Assembly (NCBI RefSeq): GCF_943736985.1
Contig: NZ_CALSFS010000003.1
Coordinates: 1 to 64,000, forward strand
DNA: 64,000 bases
Direction of reading: 5' to 3'
From: Clostridium sp. Marseille-Q2269
GTDB taxonomy: Bacteria; Bacillota; Clostridia; Clostridiales; Clostridiaceae
Shown piece by piece: positions 44,726 to 53,290 of this stretch (positions within the stretch are counted from its first letter, which is position 1; each line of letters opens with the position of its first letter). The notes under the pieces are model-generated. The model was not told the origin of the DNA, did no database searches, and was given only the letters and a program-made list of their open reading frames with translations. Both the position numbers and the translations under genes were made by a program.

Positions 44726-44776
44726 AAGCACTATCAAAGTTTGTTTGGATTTAATATATTGATAGTGCTTATTTTT
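44726..44776 (+). terminator. terminator of the cyclophilin operon
   Basis: The 12-bp stem AAGCACTATCAA (44726-44737) / TTGATAGTGCTT (44759-44770) with a 21-base loop is followed by ATTTTTG. Confidence 0.8.
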
Positions 44777-44830
44777 GATTATAATAAGTAAAATTTGTGT
44801 GTTTTAGGGATAAATTTTAAATATAAAACT

Positions 44831-44859
44831 TTGTAAATAATTTGCATACATTATATAAT
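44831..44859 (+). promoter_or_regulatory. promoter of the H-NOX chemoreceptor gene
   Basis: TTGTAA (44831-44836), 17 bp and TATAAT (44854-44859) lie about 70 bp before the ATG. Confidence 0.75.
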
Positions 44860-44929
44860 TTATATATTAAAAGAAATTAGATAATTATTATTGTTAAATA
44901 GAACATATAAGGTGCAAGGAGGAATTTTT

Positions 44930-46726
44930 ATGAAGGGCACAGTAGTAGCAACCTGGGTGAAGACCTGTAAGAAGCTCTACGGAGAAGATGCGGTTGGACA
45001 AGCGATGAATGCTGTAGGTTGGGAAGGCAAAATATTTTCCCCAATGGATAATGTTGAAGATACAAAAGTTAAGGATATGATAAATAAAATAGCAATTAAT
45101 GTTAATAAAGATGTAAAAACTTTATGGAGACAAATAGGAGAGGATAACTTAAAGACTTTTAATAATGATTACCCAGCATTTTTTCAACATGAAAATTTAT
45201 ATTCATTTTTGAAATCTATGTTTGATGTACATGTAGTTATGACTAAAAAATTCCCAGGAGCTAAGCCACCTCTTTTAACTATAGAACCTATCTCAGAGAG
45301 AGAAGCTATATTTAGTTATAATTCCAAAAGGGGAATGTTTGATTATTTTTTAGGACTTTTAAAGGGAAGTGCAGAACACTTTAAAGAGAATATTAAAGTG
45401 GATGAAATAGAAAGAAAAGATGATTTTCTAAAGTTGAAGCTTAAATTTGAAAAGGATATATATTATAATAAAACCTTTAGATTTAATAAGATATTGTCTT
45501 TAGGATTTATAAAAAATATAGGTGGAAAAGTTGCTTTATTTACATTTATAATAAGTATTTTATCATCTTTTGCATTTTTGGGATTTAATAATTTAATTAA
45601 ATCTTTAGGGTTATCTTTTATATCTTCTATTGCAGCATACATATCAACAGAAATATTACTGGTACCTAAATATTTGATATTTGATGAAATAAAGAAAATA
45701 AATAAAAATAGTTACGTAGAAGATGGAGATATCAAAACTGGTGACTTTTTAGAAGAACTATATGGAGAATTAAAGCAACATAAAAATATAATTAAAGCGG
45801 ATTTTGTAGAATTTAAAGGTGTTACAGATGAGATGAACACTTTTGTGGATAATATAAATGTTATATCAGAAGCTATGAGTCATACATCTACAGAAATATC
45901 AGGAGTAGTTGAACAAGTAGCTAGTTGTGCTGTACATCAAGCTGAGAACACTGAGCACGTGGTAACAGTTTTAAATAGTAACATAGAAAATTTAAAAAAT
46001 ATAGTTAGTAGTGAAAATAGTAATAAATTAGAACTAGAAAAGGCTTTAGAAAAAGTAAATGATAGTTATAATAATGTTAATGATACTAGTAAAAATATTT
46101 TAGATTCTCTTGAAAAATTCCAACAGGTTAAGGATAAAGGATTAGAACTGGAAACTAAGGCTAAGGATATAACTAATATAGTATCTATTGTATCAGGTAT
46201 ATCAGAACAAACTAATTTATTAGCACTAAATGCATCTATTGAAGCTGCAAGAGCAGGGGAGCAAGGTAAAGGATTTGCTGTAGTAGCAGAAGAGGTTAGA
46301 AAACTAGCAGAACAATCTAAAGAGGCCGTTAAAGAAATTAATAATAATCTTATAGAATTTGCAGGGGATATAAAAAATTTAGTTATTAGAATAGAATCTC
46401 AATATGGTATATTAGAGAAAGAAACAGATAGACTAGAGGATGTTAGAGATATTAGTTATGGTGCAACAACATCTATAGGTACTGTAGCTTCTGCAATGAT
46501 TAAGACCATAAAGGAACTTAATAAAGAAGCAGATTCTATATCAAGTATATATGATAATATAGAATCTTTAGCAGCTATAGCAGAGGAAAATTCTGCTTCA
46601 TCAGAAGAAGTTAGTGCCAATGTTTCAAGTTATACTAATGAGATTAAAAAATTGGTTAGCAATATTCATGAGTTTAAACAAATAACAGAAATGTTTAAAT
46701 CAGATTTAAGTAGATATAAAATATAG
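44930..46726 (+). CDS. H-NOX/methyl-accepting chemotaxis fusion (haem gas sensor)
   Basis: The 598-residue protein joins an N-terminal H-NOX haem domain (about 1-180) to two transmembrane helices (about 200-250) and a cytoplasmic MCP signalling domain (about 280-598; tip [20 protein letters not shown]). Haem residues are in place: proximal H101 (DVHVVMTK), the YxSxR motif (Y130, S132, R134) and a distal Tyr139 in FDYF. No HAMP domain is apparent. The family from obligate anaerobes senses NO and possibly O2, and a C. botulinum member was described as a very sensitive NO sensor. ATG 44930 follows AAGGAGGA; an upstream frame start lacks an SD. Confidence 0.94.
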   Translation: MKGTVVATWVKTCKKLYGEDAVGQAMNAVGWEGKIFSPMDNVEDTKVKDMINKIAINVNKDVKTLWRQIGEDNLKTFNNDYPAFFQHENLYSFLKSMFDVHVVMTKKFPGAKPPLLTIEPISEREAIFSYNSKRGMFDYFLGLLKGSAEHFKENIKVDEIERKDDFLKLKLKFEKDIYYNKTFRFNKILSLGFIKNIGGKVALFTFIISILSSFAFLGFNNLIKSLGLSFISSIAAYISTEILLVPKYLIFDEIKKINKNSYVEDGDIKTGDFLEELYGELKQHKNIIKADFVEFKGVTDEMNTFVDNINVISEAMSHTSTEISGVVEQVASCAVHQAENTEHVVTVLNSNIENLKNIVSSENSNKLELEKALEKVNDSYNNVNDTSKNILDSLEKFQQVKDKGLELETKAKDITNIVSIVSGISEQTNLLALNASIEAARAGEQGKGFAVVAEEVRKLAEQSKEAVKEINNNLIEFAGDIKNLVIRIESQYGILEKETDRLEDVRDISYGATTSIGTVASAMIKTIKELNKEADSISSIYDNIESLAAIAEENSASSEEVSANVSSYTNEIKKLVSNIHEFKQITEMFKSDLSRYKI

Positions 46727-46765
46727 TAAAAAGAGTTTTACATAAAACTTTTACTTTAAAATATT

Positions 46766-46820
46766 TATTATAAAAGATATGAGATTAAAACAGTATTGTT
46801 ATTTCATATCTTTTATAATA
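46766..46820 (+). terminator. probable terminator after the chemoreceptor gene
   Basis: A 17-bp perfect inverted repeat (46766-46782 / 46804-46820) lies 40 bp after the stop, followed by ATTTACTTTT. It is AT-rich, so strength is uncertain. Confidence 0.6.
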
Positions 46821-46839
46821 ATTTACTTTTAACCTAATC

Positions 46840-46920
46840 TGTTGTGCTAGTTGAAGTATCTTTAGCGTTGGTTTAATGTGCAAAATATGATTTTGTAGGC
46901 TCAATTTAACTAGCATAACA
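46840..46920. repeat. inverted repeat enclosing 55 nt in a convergent intergenic gap
   Basis: TGTTGTGCTAGTT (46840-46852) and AACTAGCATAACA (46908-46920) are complementary except for one G-T. They enclose 55 nt that are less AT-rich than the surroundings. It is unclear whether this is a terminator for the minus-strand gene, a small RNA or a decayed element. Confidence 0.5.
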
Positions 46921-46969
46921 AGTTAATATAAAAATATTATAAGAAAGATTGCAAGTGAATCTTTATAAA

Positions 46970-47866
46970 TTATATTCCTGTTAGATCGAAATCAGGTATA
47001 AATTCCTTAGATGAAGATGATTTTTCTTGTATGAAAGCATTTTTTATACCTAGTTCTAAACAATAATTAATTATGGCATCATAATGGTTAGGATTTATAT
47101 TTTTGTTTATTTCCTTAAATTCACATATATTTTTCATAGGGGTATATTGATTCATTATACTTATATAAACTTTATGTTTGAACTGTTTAAATATAAAATC
47201 TATTATTTTTTTGGTATCAAATAGGAGTCCAGGTAGCATAAGATGCCTTATTATAACTCCCTTTTCAATAATTCCATTATTATTAAACTTTGGCTCTCCA
47301 ACTTGATTAAACATTTGTTTTATAGATTCACAGGCAGTATTAAAATAATTATTACAATTAGAATATTTTCGTGCATATTTATCATCAAAATATTTTAAAT
47401 CTGGTAAAAATACATCAATATAACCATTCAAAGATTTTATAGTTTCAACATTTTCGTATCCATTAGAATTATATAATATAGGAATAGTTAATCCATTACC
47501 TCTAGAAATTTTTATAGCCTCTATAATTTGAGGAACATAGTGGGTAGGAGTAACTAAGTTTATATTATGAGCTTTTTTATTTTGAAGATTTATAAAAATA
47601 TTAGATAAATCATATATAGATATTTCTTTACCTTTCCCTAAATGACTTATCTCGTAGTTTTGGCAGAAAACACATTTTAAATTACAGTTTGAAAAAAATA
47701 CGGTTCCTGAACCATTAACTCCTGATATACAAGGTTCCTCCCAATGATGGAGGGATGCTCTTGCAACTTTTATTTCAGAATTAGCATTGCAAAAGCCTAA
47801 ATTACCTTGTATTCTATTTATGCCGCAATTTCTAGGACATACTGTACAATTTTCCAATGTATTCAT
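46970..47866 (-). CDS. radical SAM protein, PflA/AmmeMemoRadiSam-like
   Basis: The 298-residue protein has an N-terminal zinc-like Cys set (CTVCPRNC, then GFC) and a radical-SAM motif CNLKCVFC (C61, C65, C68). It matches the PflX/AmmeMemoRadiSam-type proteins, which look like glycyl-radical activases but mostly have no known partner. No glycyl-radical enzyme gene is adjacent: yjjI, 16 kb away, has its own activase. The gene lies 32 bp downstream of a membrane protein gene on the same strand, which may be in the same transcript. Confidence 0.82.
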   Translation of the reverse strand: MNTLENCTVCPRNCGINRIQGNLGFCNANSEIKVARASLHHWEEPCISGVNGSGTVFFSNCNLKCVFCQNYEISHLGKGKEISIYDLSNIFINLQNKKAHNINLVTPTHYVPQIIEAIKISRGNGLTIPILYNSNGYENVETIKSLNGYIDVFLPDLKYFDDKYARKYSNCNNYFNTACESIKQMFNQVGEPKFNNNGIIEKGVIIRHLMLPGLLFDTKKIIDFIFKQFKHKVYISIMNQYTPMKNICEFKEINKNINPNHYDAIINYCLELGIKNAFIQEKSSSSKEFIPDFDLTGI

Positions 47867-47898
47867 TTTTACACCTCGTATTTCTCTTTGGCATTATA

Positions 47899-48945
47899 TT
47901 ATTTTTCTTTAATATAAAATATAATACATTGGATCATAAAAATAAAGCTTACAACAGCAAAACTAGGATATAATACACTTATTAGATTAACAAAGCCTAG
48001 CTGAGATATAGGTATAGCTAAAAGAATAACTATAAAAATTGATTTATTATAAGGTATTCCTAAAGACTGTTCCATGGTTTTACCTACGCTAAAAATATTA
48101 GACACTTCAGTAGAAAACATTTCAAGCCAAATTATACATAAAAGCATTATTTGTATTATAACCCCAAACCTATTAGCTATATATAAAAGAGGTATTTCAT
48201 ATTTAAAAATATAAGGGATATTAAGTAAAAGTAATAGATTTATTATAAAAGATAAAACTGTAAGCCCTAAAGAACCAATAACTAAGCCAGATTTTAATAT
48301 TGTTTTATCTTTTATTTCTGTGCTAAGAGGTACTAATACACCACTGCAACATAATATATTAAATCCACTGTAGATTAGTGTAGATACTAACCAATGTTTC
48401 CTATAATGAGGTACTGATTTTATTTGAGCTATACTAACATTTTTTGAAAAAGCTAAATATAATATAAATACAGTTATAATAACTATCATTAAAGAAGGAA
48501 CAATAAAAGAATTTATTTCAATAAGACCTTTTGTATTTCTTAGCAATACAAAAAGAGAAGATACAATCATCATACAGATACCCACCCATTTAGAAATACC
48601 AAAATATTGATTTAATAAAGAGCCACTTCCAGCTAAAATTATTGCAGAACTACTTATAAGAAATAATCCAGTAAATAAATCAATAGCTTTACCTAAAAAA
48701 CCAGGACTTACTAAAGAAATCAAACTATTATAGGAAGTTAAATTATGTTTAATACTAATATCAATTATTATAGATCCCATAATAATGTATATAAAGAAAC
48801 ATATAGTTAGACCTATAAAGCTTTTATATCCGTATGTAGTAAAAAATTGTGTCATCTCTTGTCCGGATGCAAGACCCGCTCCAACAATGGTCCCAATAAA
48901 AACCGCACCCATTTGAAAAATTAAAGAAAATTTATTTTTAACCAT
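47899..48945 (-). CDS. YkvI-like polytopic membrane protein
   Basis: The 348-residue protein has about ten hydrophobic helices, opening with GAVFIGTIVGAGLASGQEMTQFF (in part), a glycine-rich first helix as in APC-fold transporters. It resembles the YkvI family of uncharacterised membrane proteins. The substrate is unknown. SD GGAGGAT precedes the start. It may be co-transcribed with the downstream radical SAM gene. Confidence 0.78.
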   Translation of the reverse strand: MVKNKFSLIFQMGAVFIGTIVGAGLASGQEMTQFFTTYGYKSFIGLTICFFIYIIMGSIIIDISIKHNLTSYNSLISLVSPGFLGKAIDLFTGLFLISSSAIILAGSGSLLNQYFGISKWVGICMMIVSSLFVLLRNTKGLIEINSFIVPSLMIVIITVFILYLAFSKNVSIAQIKSVPHYRKHWLVSTLIYSGFNILCCSGVLVPLSTEIKDKTILKSGLVIGSLGLTVLSFIINLLLLLNIPYIFKYEIPLLYIANRFGVIIQIMLLCIIWLEMFSTEVSNIFSVGKTMEQSLGIPYNKSIFIVILLAIPISQLGFVNLISVLYPSFAVVSFIFMIQCIIFYIKEK

Positions 48946-49084
48946 ACATCCTCCTAATTTAATTAATATAATCTCCTTATATAAATATATATAAAAAAAT
49001 AAAAATAATGATTTTTAATTAAATTTTCTTTTTAGGGAGAAAATAAAAATAAATGGTGAATTAAATAAGGGAGGGAAGAAAATA

Positions 49085-50215
49085 TTGTACTACAGAAATT
49101 TTACAAAAAAAATAATAATGTTTTTAATTTTTACTATTACTATTTCATTATTAGGATGTAAAAAAGATAAAGAAGATGATAAAGTAGTTAATGATTTTGA
49201 CATAAAGATAGCAACAAATTTATTGGATTCCTATATGAATTGTCTGATTGAAGAAAATATGGAGGGAGCTCAAAAATTATATTCTAAAAAATTAAAGAAA
49301 GATGCAATAAAAAAAGAAAATAGTGACGTTAAAATAAAAGGATATACTACTGATGAGGTAAATGAAGTTGGTAAGTCAGCACTGTTTATAACCAAAGTAG
49401 TAAGTGTAAATGTTAAGAAACCATATACTTGTGTGGAAGAGTATAAGATAAAAGTTTCAAAAGAAGAAAATGAATATAAAATAGATGAAATAAATATAAA
49501 CATGGATAAAGAAGCATTTACCAAGAGAAATAAGATAAGATATAGAAATAAAAATAATGTTAAAACTCAATTAGTAATAAATCCTTCAACTATTCCAGAT
49601 TATATATATTCAAAAGATGATAAAGCTAATATAGAAAAATTAGTGGTGCCAAAAAAACATATAGGACCTATGACATTCTCGTATAGTGAAAATTTTATAA
49701 CAATAACAACCTATGATAAGGACTCTTATATTGGAATAATAACAATAGACGAAGCAAAAGCTGTTCAGGGAGGCCAAGAAGATGGCAATGAACAAGGCGG
49801 TGGAGATAGTGGTGGCGGATCTTCTGAAGGTGGCGGTGGAGAACAAGGTGCAGATATGGTAGAAGATGCTGTGGAAAAACCAATAGGGAAAGAAATATCT
49901 TCATTGGATTTATTAAAAGAAAGTAAAGTAGATTTCATGGTATTTTCTCCTGATGAAAAATTTATAGCAGTTCAATATGAAACCAGTGATAAAACTAAGA
50001 ATATAAGAATGTATAGAGCGGATAGCTCTGAAATAATACCTTTTAAGATGGAAGATAAATTTCCTTTGAACAAAGTAAATGTAACAGTATCTTCTTTTGA
50101 TACGGATTCTATAATATTTAATGTAGCTGGTAAAGACAATAATAATAAAAATTTATCTGAATTTATAGGTAAATGGAAATTAGACTTAAAAGATTTTAAT
50201 GTAAAAAAAATGTAG
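49085..50215 (+). CDS. lipoprotein with glycine-rich linker, unknown function
   Basis: The 376-residue protein has a lipoprotein signal with lipobox SLLGC (C25). An N-terminal domain (about 37-150) is of a kind seen in clostridial cell-surface proteins. A long Gly/Glu/Ser-rich linker follows (about 228-257; GGG repeats). The C-terminal beta-rich region contains FSPDEKFIAVQYE, reminiscent of a propeller blade. The linker uses GGC/GGT codons more than neighbouring genes, suggesting a repetitive, fast-evolving segment. The start is TTG after GGGAGGG. I do not recognise a family. Confidence 0.75.
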   Translation: MYYRNFTKKIIMFLIFTITISLLGCKKDKEDDKVVNDFDIKIATNLLDSYMNCLIEENMEGAQKLYSKKLKKDAIKKENSDVKIKGYTTDEVNEVGKSALFITKVVSVNVKKPYTCVEEYKIKVSKEENEYKIDEININMDKEAFTKRNKIRYRNKNNVKTQLVINPSTIPDYIYSKDDKANIEKLVVPKKHIGPMTFSYSENFITITTYDKDSYIGIITIDEAKAVQGGQEDGNEQGGGDSGGGSSEGGGGEQGADMVEDAVEKPIGKEISSLDLLKESKVDFMVFSPDEKFIAVQYETSDKTKNIRMYRADSSEIIPFKMEDKFPLNKVNVTVSSFDTDSIIFNVAGKDNNNKNLSEFIGKWKLDLKDFNVKKM

Positions 50216-50223
50216 TTATTTTG

Positions 50224-50268
50224 AAAAAAAAGTATCTGTGGCATATAATATTCACAGATACTTTTTTT
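50224..50268 (+). terminator. terminator abutting the next gene's SD
   Basis: AAAAAAAGTATCTGTG pairs with CACAGATACTTTTTTT (50253-50268) around a 12-base loop. The T-tract runs directly into GGAGGA, the SD of the TIGR01212 gene. Confidence 0.85.
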
Positions 50269-50281
50269 GGAGGAATTTATT

Positions 50282-51214
50282 ATGGAGACAAAATGGTATG
50301 ATAAGCAATATCACAGTTTAAACTATTTTTTAAGAAATAAATTTGCCTGTAAAGTCTTTAAAATATCATTAGATGCTGGATTTTCTTGTCCTAACAGGGA
50401 TGGTAAAATAAGTACAGGAGGATGTATATATTGTAGTGAGAGAGGATCAGGAGACTTTGCAGGAGATAGACATTTTAAAATACATAAGCAATTTGAAGAT
50501 GTAAAAAAAATAATGAAAGAAAAATGGAATAGTGATAAATATATTGCCTATTTTCAAGCTTATACTAATACGTATGCACCTATAAATATTTTAAGACAAA
50601 AATATGAAGAGGCCATAAGAGAAGAAGGTGTAGTAGCTTTAGCTATAGCCACAAGACCAGACTGCTTAGATGAAGATGTTTTAAATCTTATAGAAGAATT
50701 AAGTAAGAAAAAATATATATGGGTAGAATTAGGACTTCAAACTATAAATGATGAAACAGCTAAAATTATAAACAGAGGTTATAATTTGAATATCTTTGAA
50801 AGGGCAGTAAAAGATTTAAGAGATAGAAATATAGATGTGGTTGTACATACTATATTTGGACTACCTGGAGAAACTAAAGAAGATATGATAGAAACTGTTA
50901 AATATATATCTAAAACAGATATACAAGGAGTTAAGTTTCATTTATTACATCTTTTGAAAGATACTCCTTTAGTTAGTTTATATAACAGCGGTAAGCTACA
51001 ATTTTTGAGTATGGATGAATATGTAGAATTAATATGCAAATCTATAACTTTACTACCACCTAGTATGGTTGTGCATAGGCTTACAGGAGATGCACCTAGA
51101 AGTCTTTTAATAGGGCCTATATGGAGCCTTAAAAAATGGGAAATTTTAAATGCTATAGATAAAAAAATGAAAGATGATAATTTATATCAAGGGTTAAATT
51201 TTAATAATAAATAA
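50282..51214 (+). CDS. TIGR01212-family radical SAM protein (YtqA/YhcC-like)
   Basis: The 310-residue protein has the characteristic N-terminus YHSLNYFLRNKFACKVFKI and an unusual cluster spacing: C36, C48 and C51 (CPNRDGKISTGGCIYC), matching the TIGR01212 group. GLQTINDETAKIINRGY is a typical Elp3-like segment. The function is not firmly known; tRNA or protein modification has been suggested for related proteins. ATG 50282 is chosen, with GGAGGA 7 bases upstream; a TTG at 50267 lies inside the terminator. Confidence 0.85.
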   Translation: METKWYDKQYHSLNYFLRNKFACKVFKISLDAGFSCPNRDGKISTGGCIYCSERGSGDFAGDRHFKIHKQFEDVKKIMKEKWNSDKYIAYFQAYTNTYAPINILRQKYEEAIREEGVVALAIATRPDCLDEDVLNLIEELSKKKYIWVELGLQTINDETAKIINRGYNLNIFERAVKDLRDRNIDVVVHTIFGLPGETKEDMIETVKYISKTDIQGVKFHLLHLLKDTPLVSLYNSGKLQFLSMDEYVELICKSITLLPPSMVVHRLTGDAPRSLLIGPIWSLKKWEILNAIDKKMKDDNLYQGLNFNNK

Positions 51215-51261
51215 AACTTATGTAAATTTATAGAACCAATATTATATCATGGGGGGATTTT

Positions 51262-51981
51262 ATGAAGATTGATATAGTAATTTCAGCAGATCATATTGAT
51301 GAGAAGAAATTACTTAATAAAACTGTAGCAGTTATAGATATACTAAGGGCTACATCTGTAATTGTTACTGCAATAAATAATGGCTGTAACAAAGTAGTGC
51401 CTGTTTTAACTGTAGAAGAGGCTAGAGATATAGCTAAAAATAGTAAAGAAGATATTATTTTAGGAGGAGAAAGAAATGCTGTAAAAATAGATGGATTTAA
51501 TTTTTCTAACTCTCCCTTAGAATATACAAAAGAAAAGGTAGACAAAAAAATTGTTATACTAAGTACTACTAATGGAACAAGGGCTATTAATAATAGTTTT
51601 AATGCAAAGAATATACTAATTTCTGCATTAATAAATTCTAAAGCTACAGCGGATGTAATAGATAAATTAAATGAGGATTTGATTATAGTGAATTCTGGAA
51701 CATATGGACAGTTTTCTATGGATGATTTTATATGTGGTGGTTATTTAATAGATTGTTTATATAATATAAGGAAAGATTTAGAATTATCCGATATAGCAAA
51801 GACAGCCCATTATATTTACATAAATAATAAAGATATAAATAGCTTTGTGGGAAAAGCAAATCATTTTCATAGATTAAAATCTTTAAATTTAGAAAAGGAT
51901 CTAGAATATTGTTTTCAAAAGGATATAATAAATGTTGTTCCACAATATAAAAATGGAGCTATTATAAAATCAAATATTTAA
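51262..51981 (+). CDS. ComB-like 2-phosphosulfolactate phosphatase family protein
   Basis: The 239-residue protein matches the ComB family: [16 protein letters not shown] (about 22-37), [19 protein letters not shown] (about 73-91) and [10 protein letters not shown] (about 101-110). ComB was named for coenzyme M synthesis in methanogens, but bacterial homologues outside that pathway are common and their substrates unclear. No other coenzyme M gene is nearby. SD GGGGGGA. A strong terminator follows. Confidence 0.82.
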   Translation: MKIDIVISADHIDEKKLLNKTVAVIDILRATSVIVTAINNGCNKVVPVLTVEEARDIAKNSKEDIILGGERNAVKIDGFNFSNSPLEYTKEKVDKKIVILSTTNGTRAINNSFNAKNILISALINSKATADVIDKLNEDLIIVNSGTYGQFSMDDFICGGYLIDCLYNIRKDLELSDIAKTAHYIYINNKDINSFVGKANHFHRLKSLNLEKDLEYCFQKDIINVVPQYKNGAIIKSNI

Positions 51982-51989
51982 GTATGATT

Positions 51990-52038
51990 AGATTAATCCT
52001 AGATTTCATACAAACATAGTGAAATCTAGGATTAATCT
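51990..52038. terminator. bidirectional hairpin after the comB-like gene
   Basis: A perfect 19-bp stem (51990-52008 / 52020-52038) with an 11-base loop lies between convergent genes. T-tracts are weak, so it may act mainly as a 3' end stabiliser. Confidence 0.7.
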
Positions 52039-52436
52039 TATAAATTTATATGGATAGAATCTTTTTTTATCCATCCTCTTGTATTTGTCATACCTTTAGA
52101 GAAACATGATACTTCATACCAAGTATCATTAGAACTTTCTGCACAGCAATGTATAGTTACAGTATCTTCGTTATATAATTTATAAATATAAGGAGAGCTG
52201 TTGTTAGGGTATAAATAAATATAAGAATTTTTGACTATGGTTCCATTTTCTACACTAGAATTTATGAACTTTATATAAATATTTTTAAAGTCAGATTTAT
52301 CCTTATTTTTAAGTTTGTCTATTTGTCTTTTTAATAAAACTATTTGTTTTTGTTGAAGATTAATTTTATTAGAAAAAGTGTAGATAAAGTACGAGGAAGC
52401 ACCTAATACTAGTATAAATAATAAAAAAACTATCAA
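52038..52436 (-). CDS. membrane-anchored SH3-like domain protein
   Basis: The 132-residue protein has an N-terminal transmembrane helix (about 2-20), a short coiled coil (about 22-50, QQKQIVLLKRQIDKLKNK) and a C-terminal bacterial SH3-like fold (about 60-128; YLYPNNSSPYIYKLYNEDTVTI in part, TRGWIKKDSIHI). Such domains often bind peptidoglycan or help orient surface enzymes. The start is TTG 52436 with GGAGGA upstream. It is monocistronic. Confidence 0.7.
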   Translation of the reverse strand: MIVFLLFILVLGASSYFIYTFSNKINLQQKQIVLLKRQIDKLKNKDKSDFKNIYIKFINSSVENGTIVKNSYIYLYPNNSSPYIYKLYNEDTVTIHCCAESSNDTWYEVSCFSKGMTNTRGWIKKDSIHINL

Positions 52437-52570
52437 TGGATTATCCTCCTATTAATTTTTATACTATAGTATATTCAATATGGTATAAAAATTGTTAGGA
52501 ATATATTAATTAATATAGAACTCTCATTAAGGTTGGAATTAAAAAACGAGTTATTATATTAATAGTGTAG

Positions 52571-53215
52571 CTATAGCTTCAATTCATTATAATCATATAT
52601 ATAGTAATCTGCTAGTTGTTTTATTTTTTGTTCTTGATCTTTAGATGAATGATCATATACTCCCACAGTCTTCATTTTAGCAGCTTTGGCGCTTTTAATA
52701 GCGGGAAGTATATCCTCAAAAACAGCACATTTTTCAGGACTAAGGTTCAATTTTTTTGCACATAAAAGGTAAATGTCAGGAAAAGTTTTATTTCTATTTA
52801 CTTCATTAATGGTAGTTATAGAATCAAATAAATGGAGTATTTTATTATTTTTTAATACTAATCTAGTTAGTTTAGGAGTATTACTTGTAGCAATAGATAA
52901 TTTTATACTTTTACTTTTGAGATTTATAAGAAAATCTCGTACATTTTTTTTTAATTTGATATTGTGGGAGTATTCATTTACGGCCATATTATTCCATTCA
53001 TCTAAAATTTCTTTCACAGACTCTTTTAGGTTGAAATTTTTCTTGAAATAATTAGCACCTTCTTCAAATGTAAGAGTTTCTATTTCACTTTTTAAGCTTG
53101 AAGGAACTTTTAAGTTTCTTTTATTTAAAAAATCATAATCAATTTTGTCCCATATTGTCATAGAGTCTATTAATGTTCCATCTAGATCAAAAATTGCTCC
53201 GGCTATATTTTTCAA
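52571..53215 (-). CDS. HAD-superfamily hydrolase, beta-phosphoglucomutase-like
   Basis: The 214-residue protein has a HAD core: nucleophile motif FDLDGTLIDS (9-18), motif II SIATSNT (about 107), Lys/Asp in FEDILPAI (about 167). Its helical cap resembles the phosphoglucomutase/GS1 subgroup. The substrate is unknown. The start is TTG 53215 after GGGGTGAT. The SD is part of a hairpin with the sequence just upstream, which may slow translation or act as a terminator for the hydrogenase gene. Confidence 0.85.
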   Translation of the reverse strand: MKNIAGAIFDLDGTLIDSMTIWDKIDYDFLNKRNLKVPSSLKSEIETLTFEEGANYFKKNFNLKESVKEILDEWNNMAVNEYSHNIKLKKNVRDFLINLKSKSIKLSIATSNTPKLTRLVLKNNKILHLFDSITTINEVNRNKTFPDIYLLCAKKLNLSPEKCAVFEDILPAIKSAKAAKMKTVGVYDHSSKDQEQKIKQLADYYIYDYNELKL

Positions 53216-53220
53216 AAAAT

Positions 53221-53260
53221 CACCCCATTATAATATTAATAATAAAATTATAACAGGGTG
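53221..53260 (-). promoter_or_regulatory. hairpin sequestering the HAD gene SD
   Basis: The minus-strand arms CACCCTGTTATAAT and ATTATAATGGGGTG (53247-53260 and 53221-53234) pair, except two central bases. The second arm contains the GGGGTG SD of the HAD gene. Confidence 0.55.
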
Positions 53261-53290
53261 GTTATATAAAATAAAATTTGTATTTATATT

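Noticed and set aside
46970-47866. Assigning the radical SAM protein as activase of YjjI
   Set aside because: YjjI has its own overlapping activase gene (28220-29059), and this protein is of the PflX/AmmeMemoRadiSam type, which usually lacks a glycyl-radical partner.
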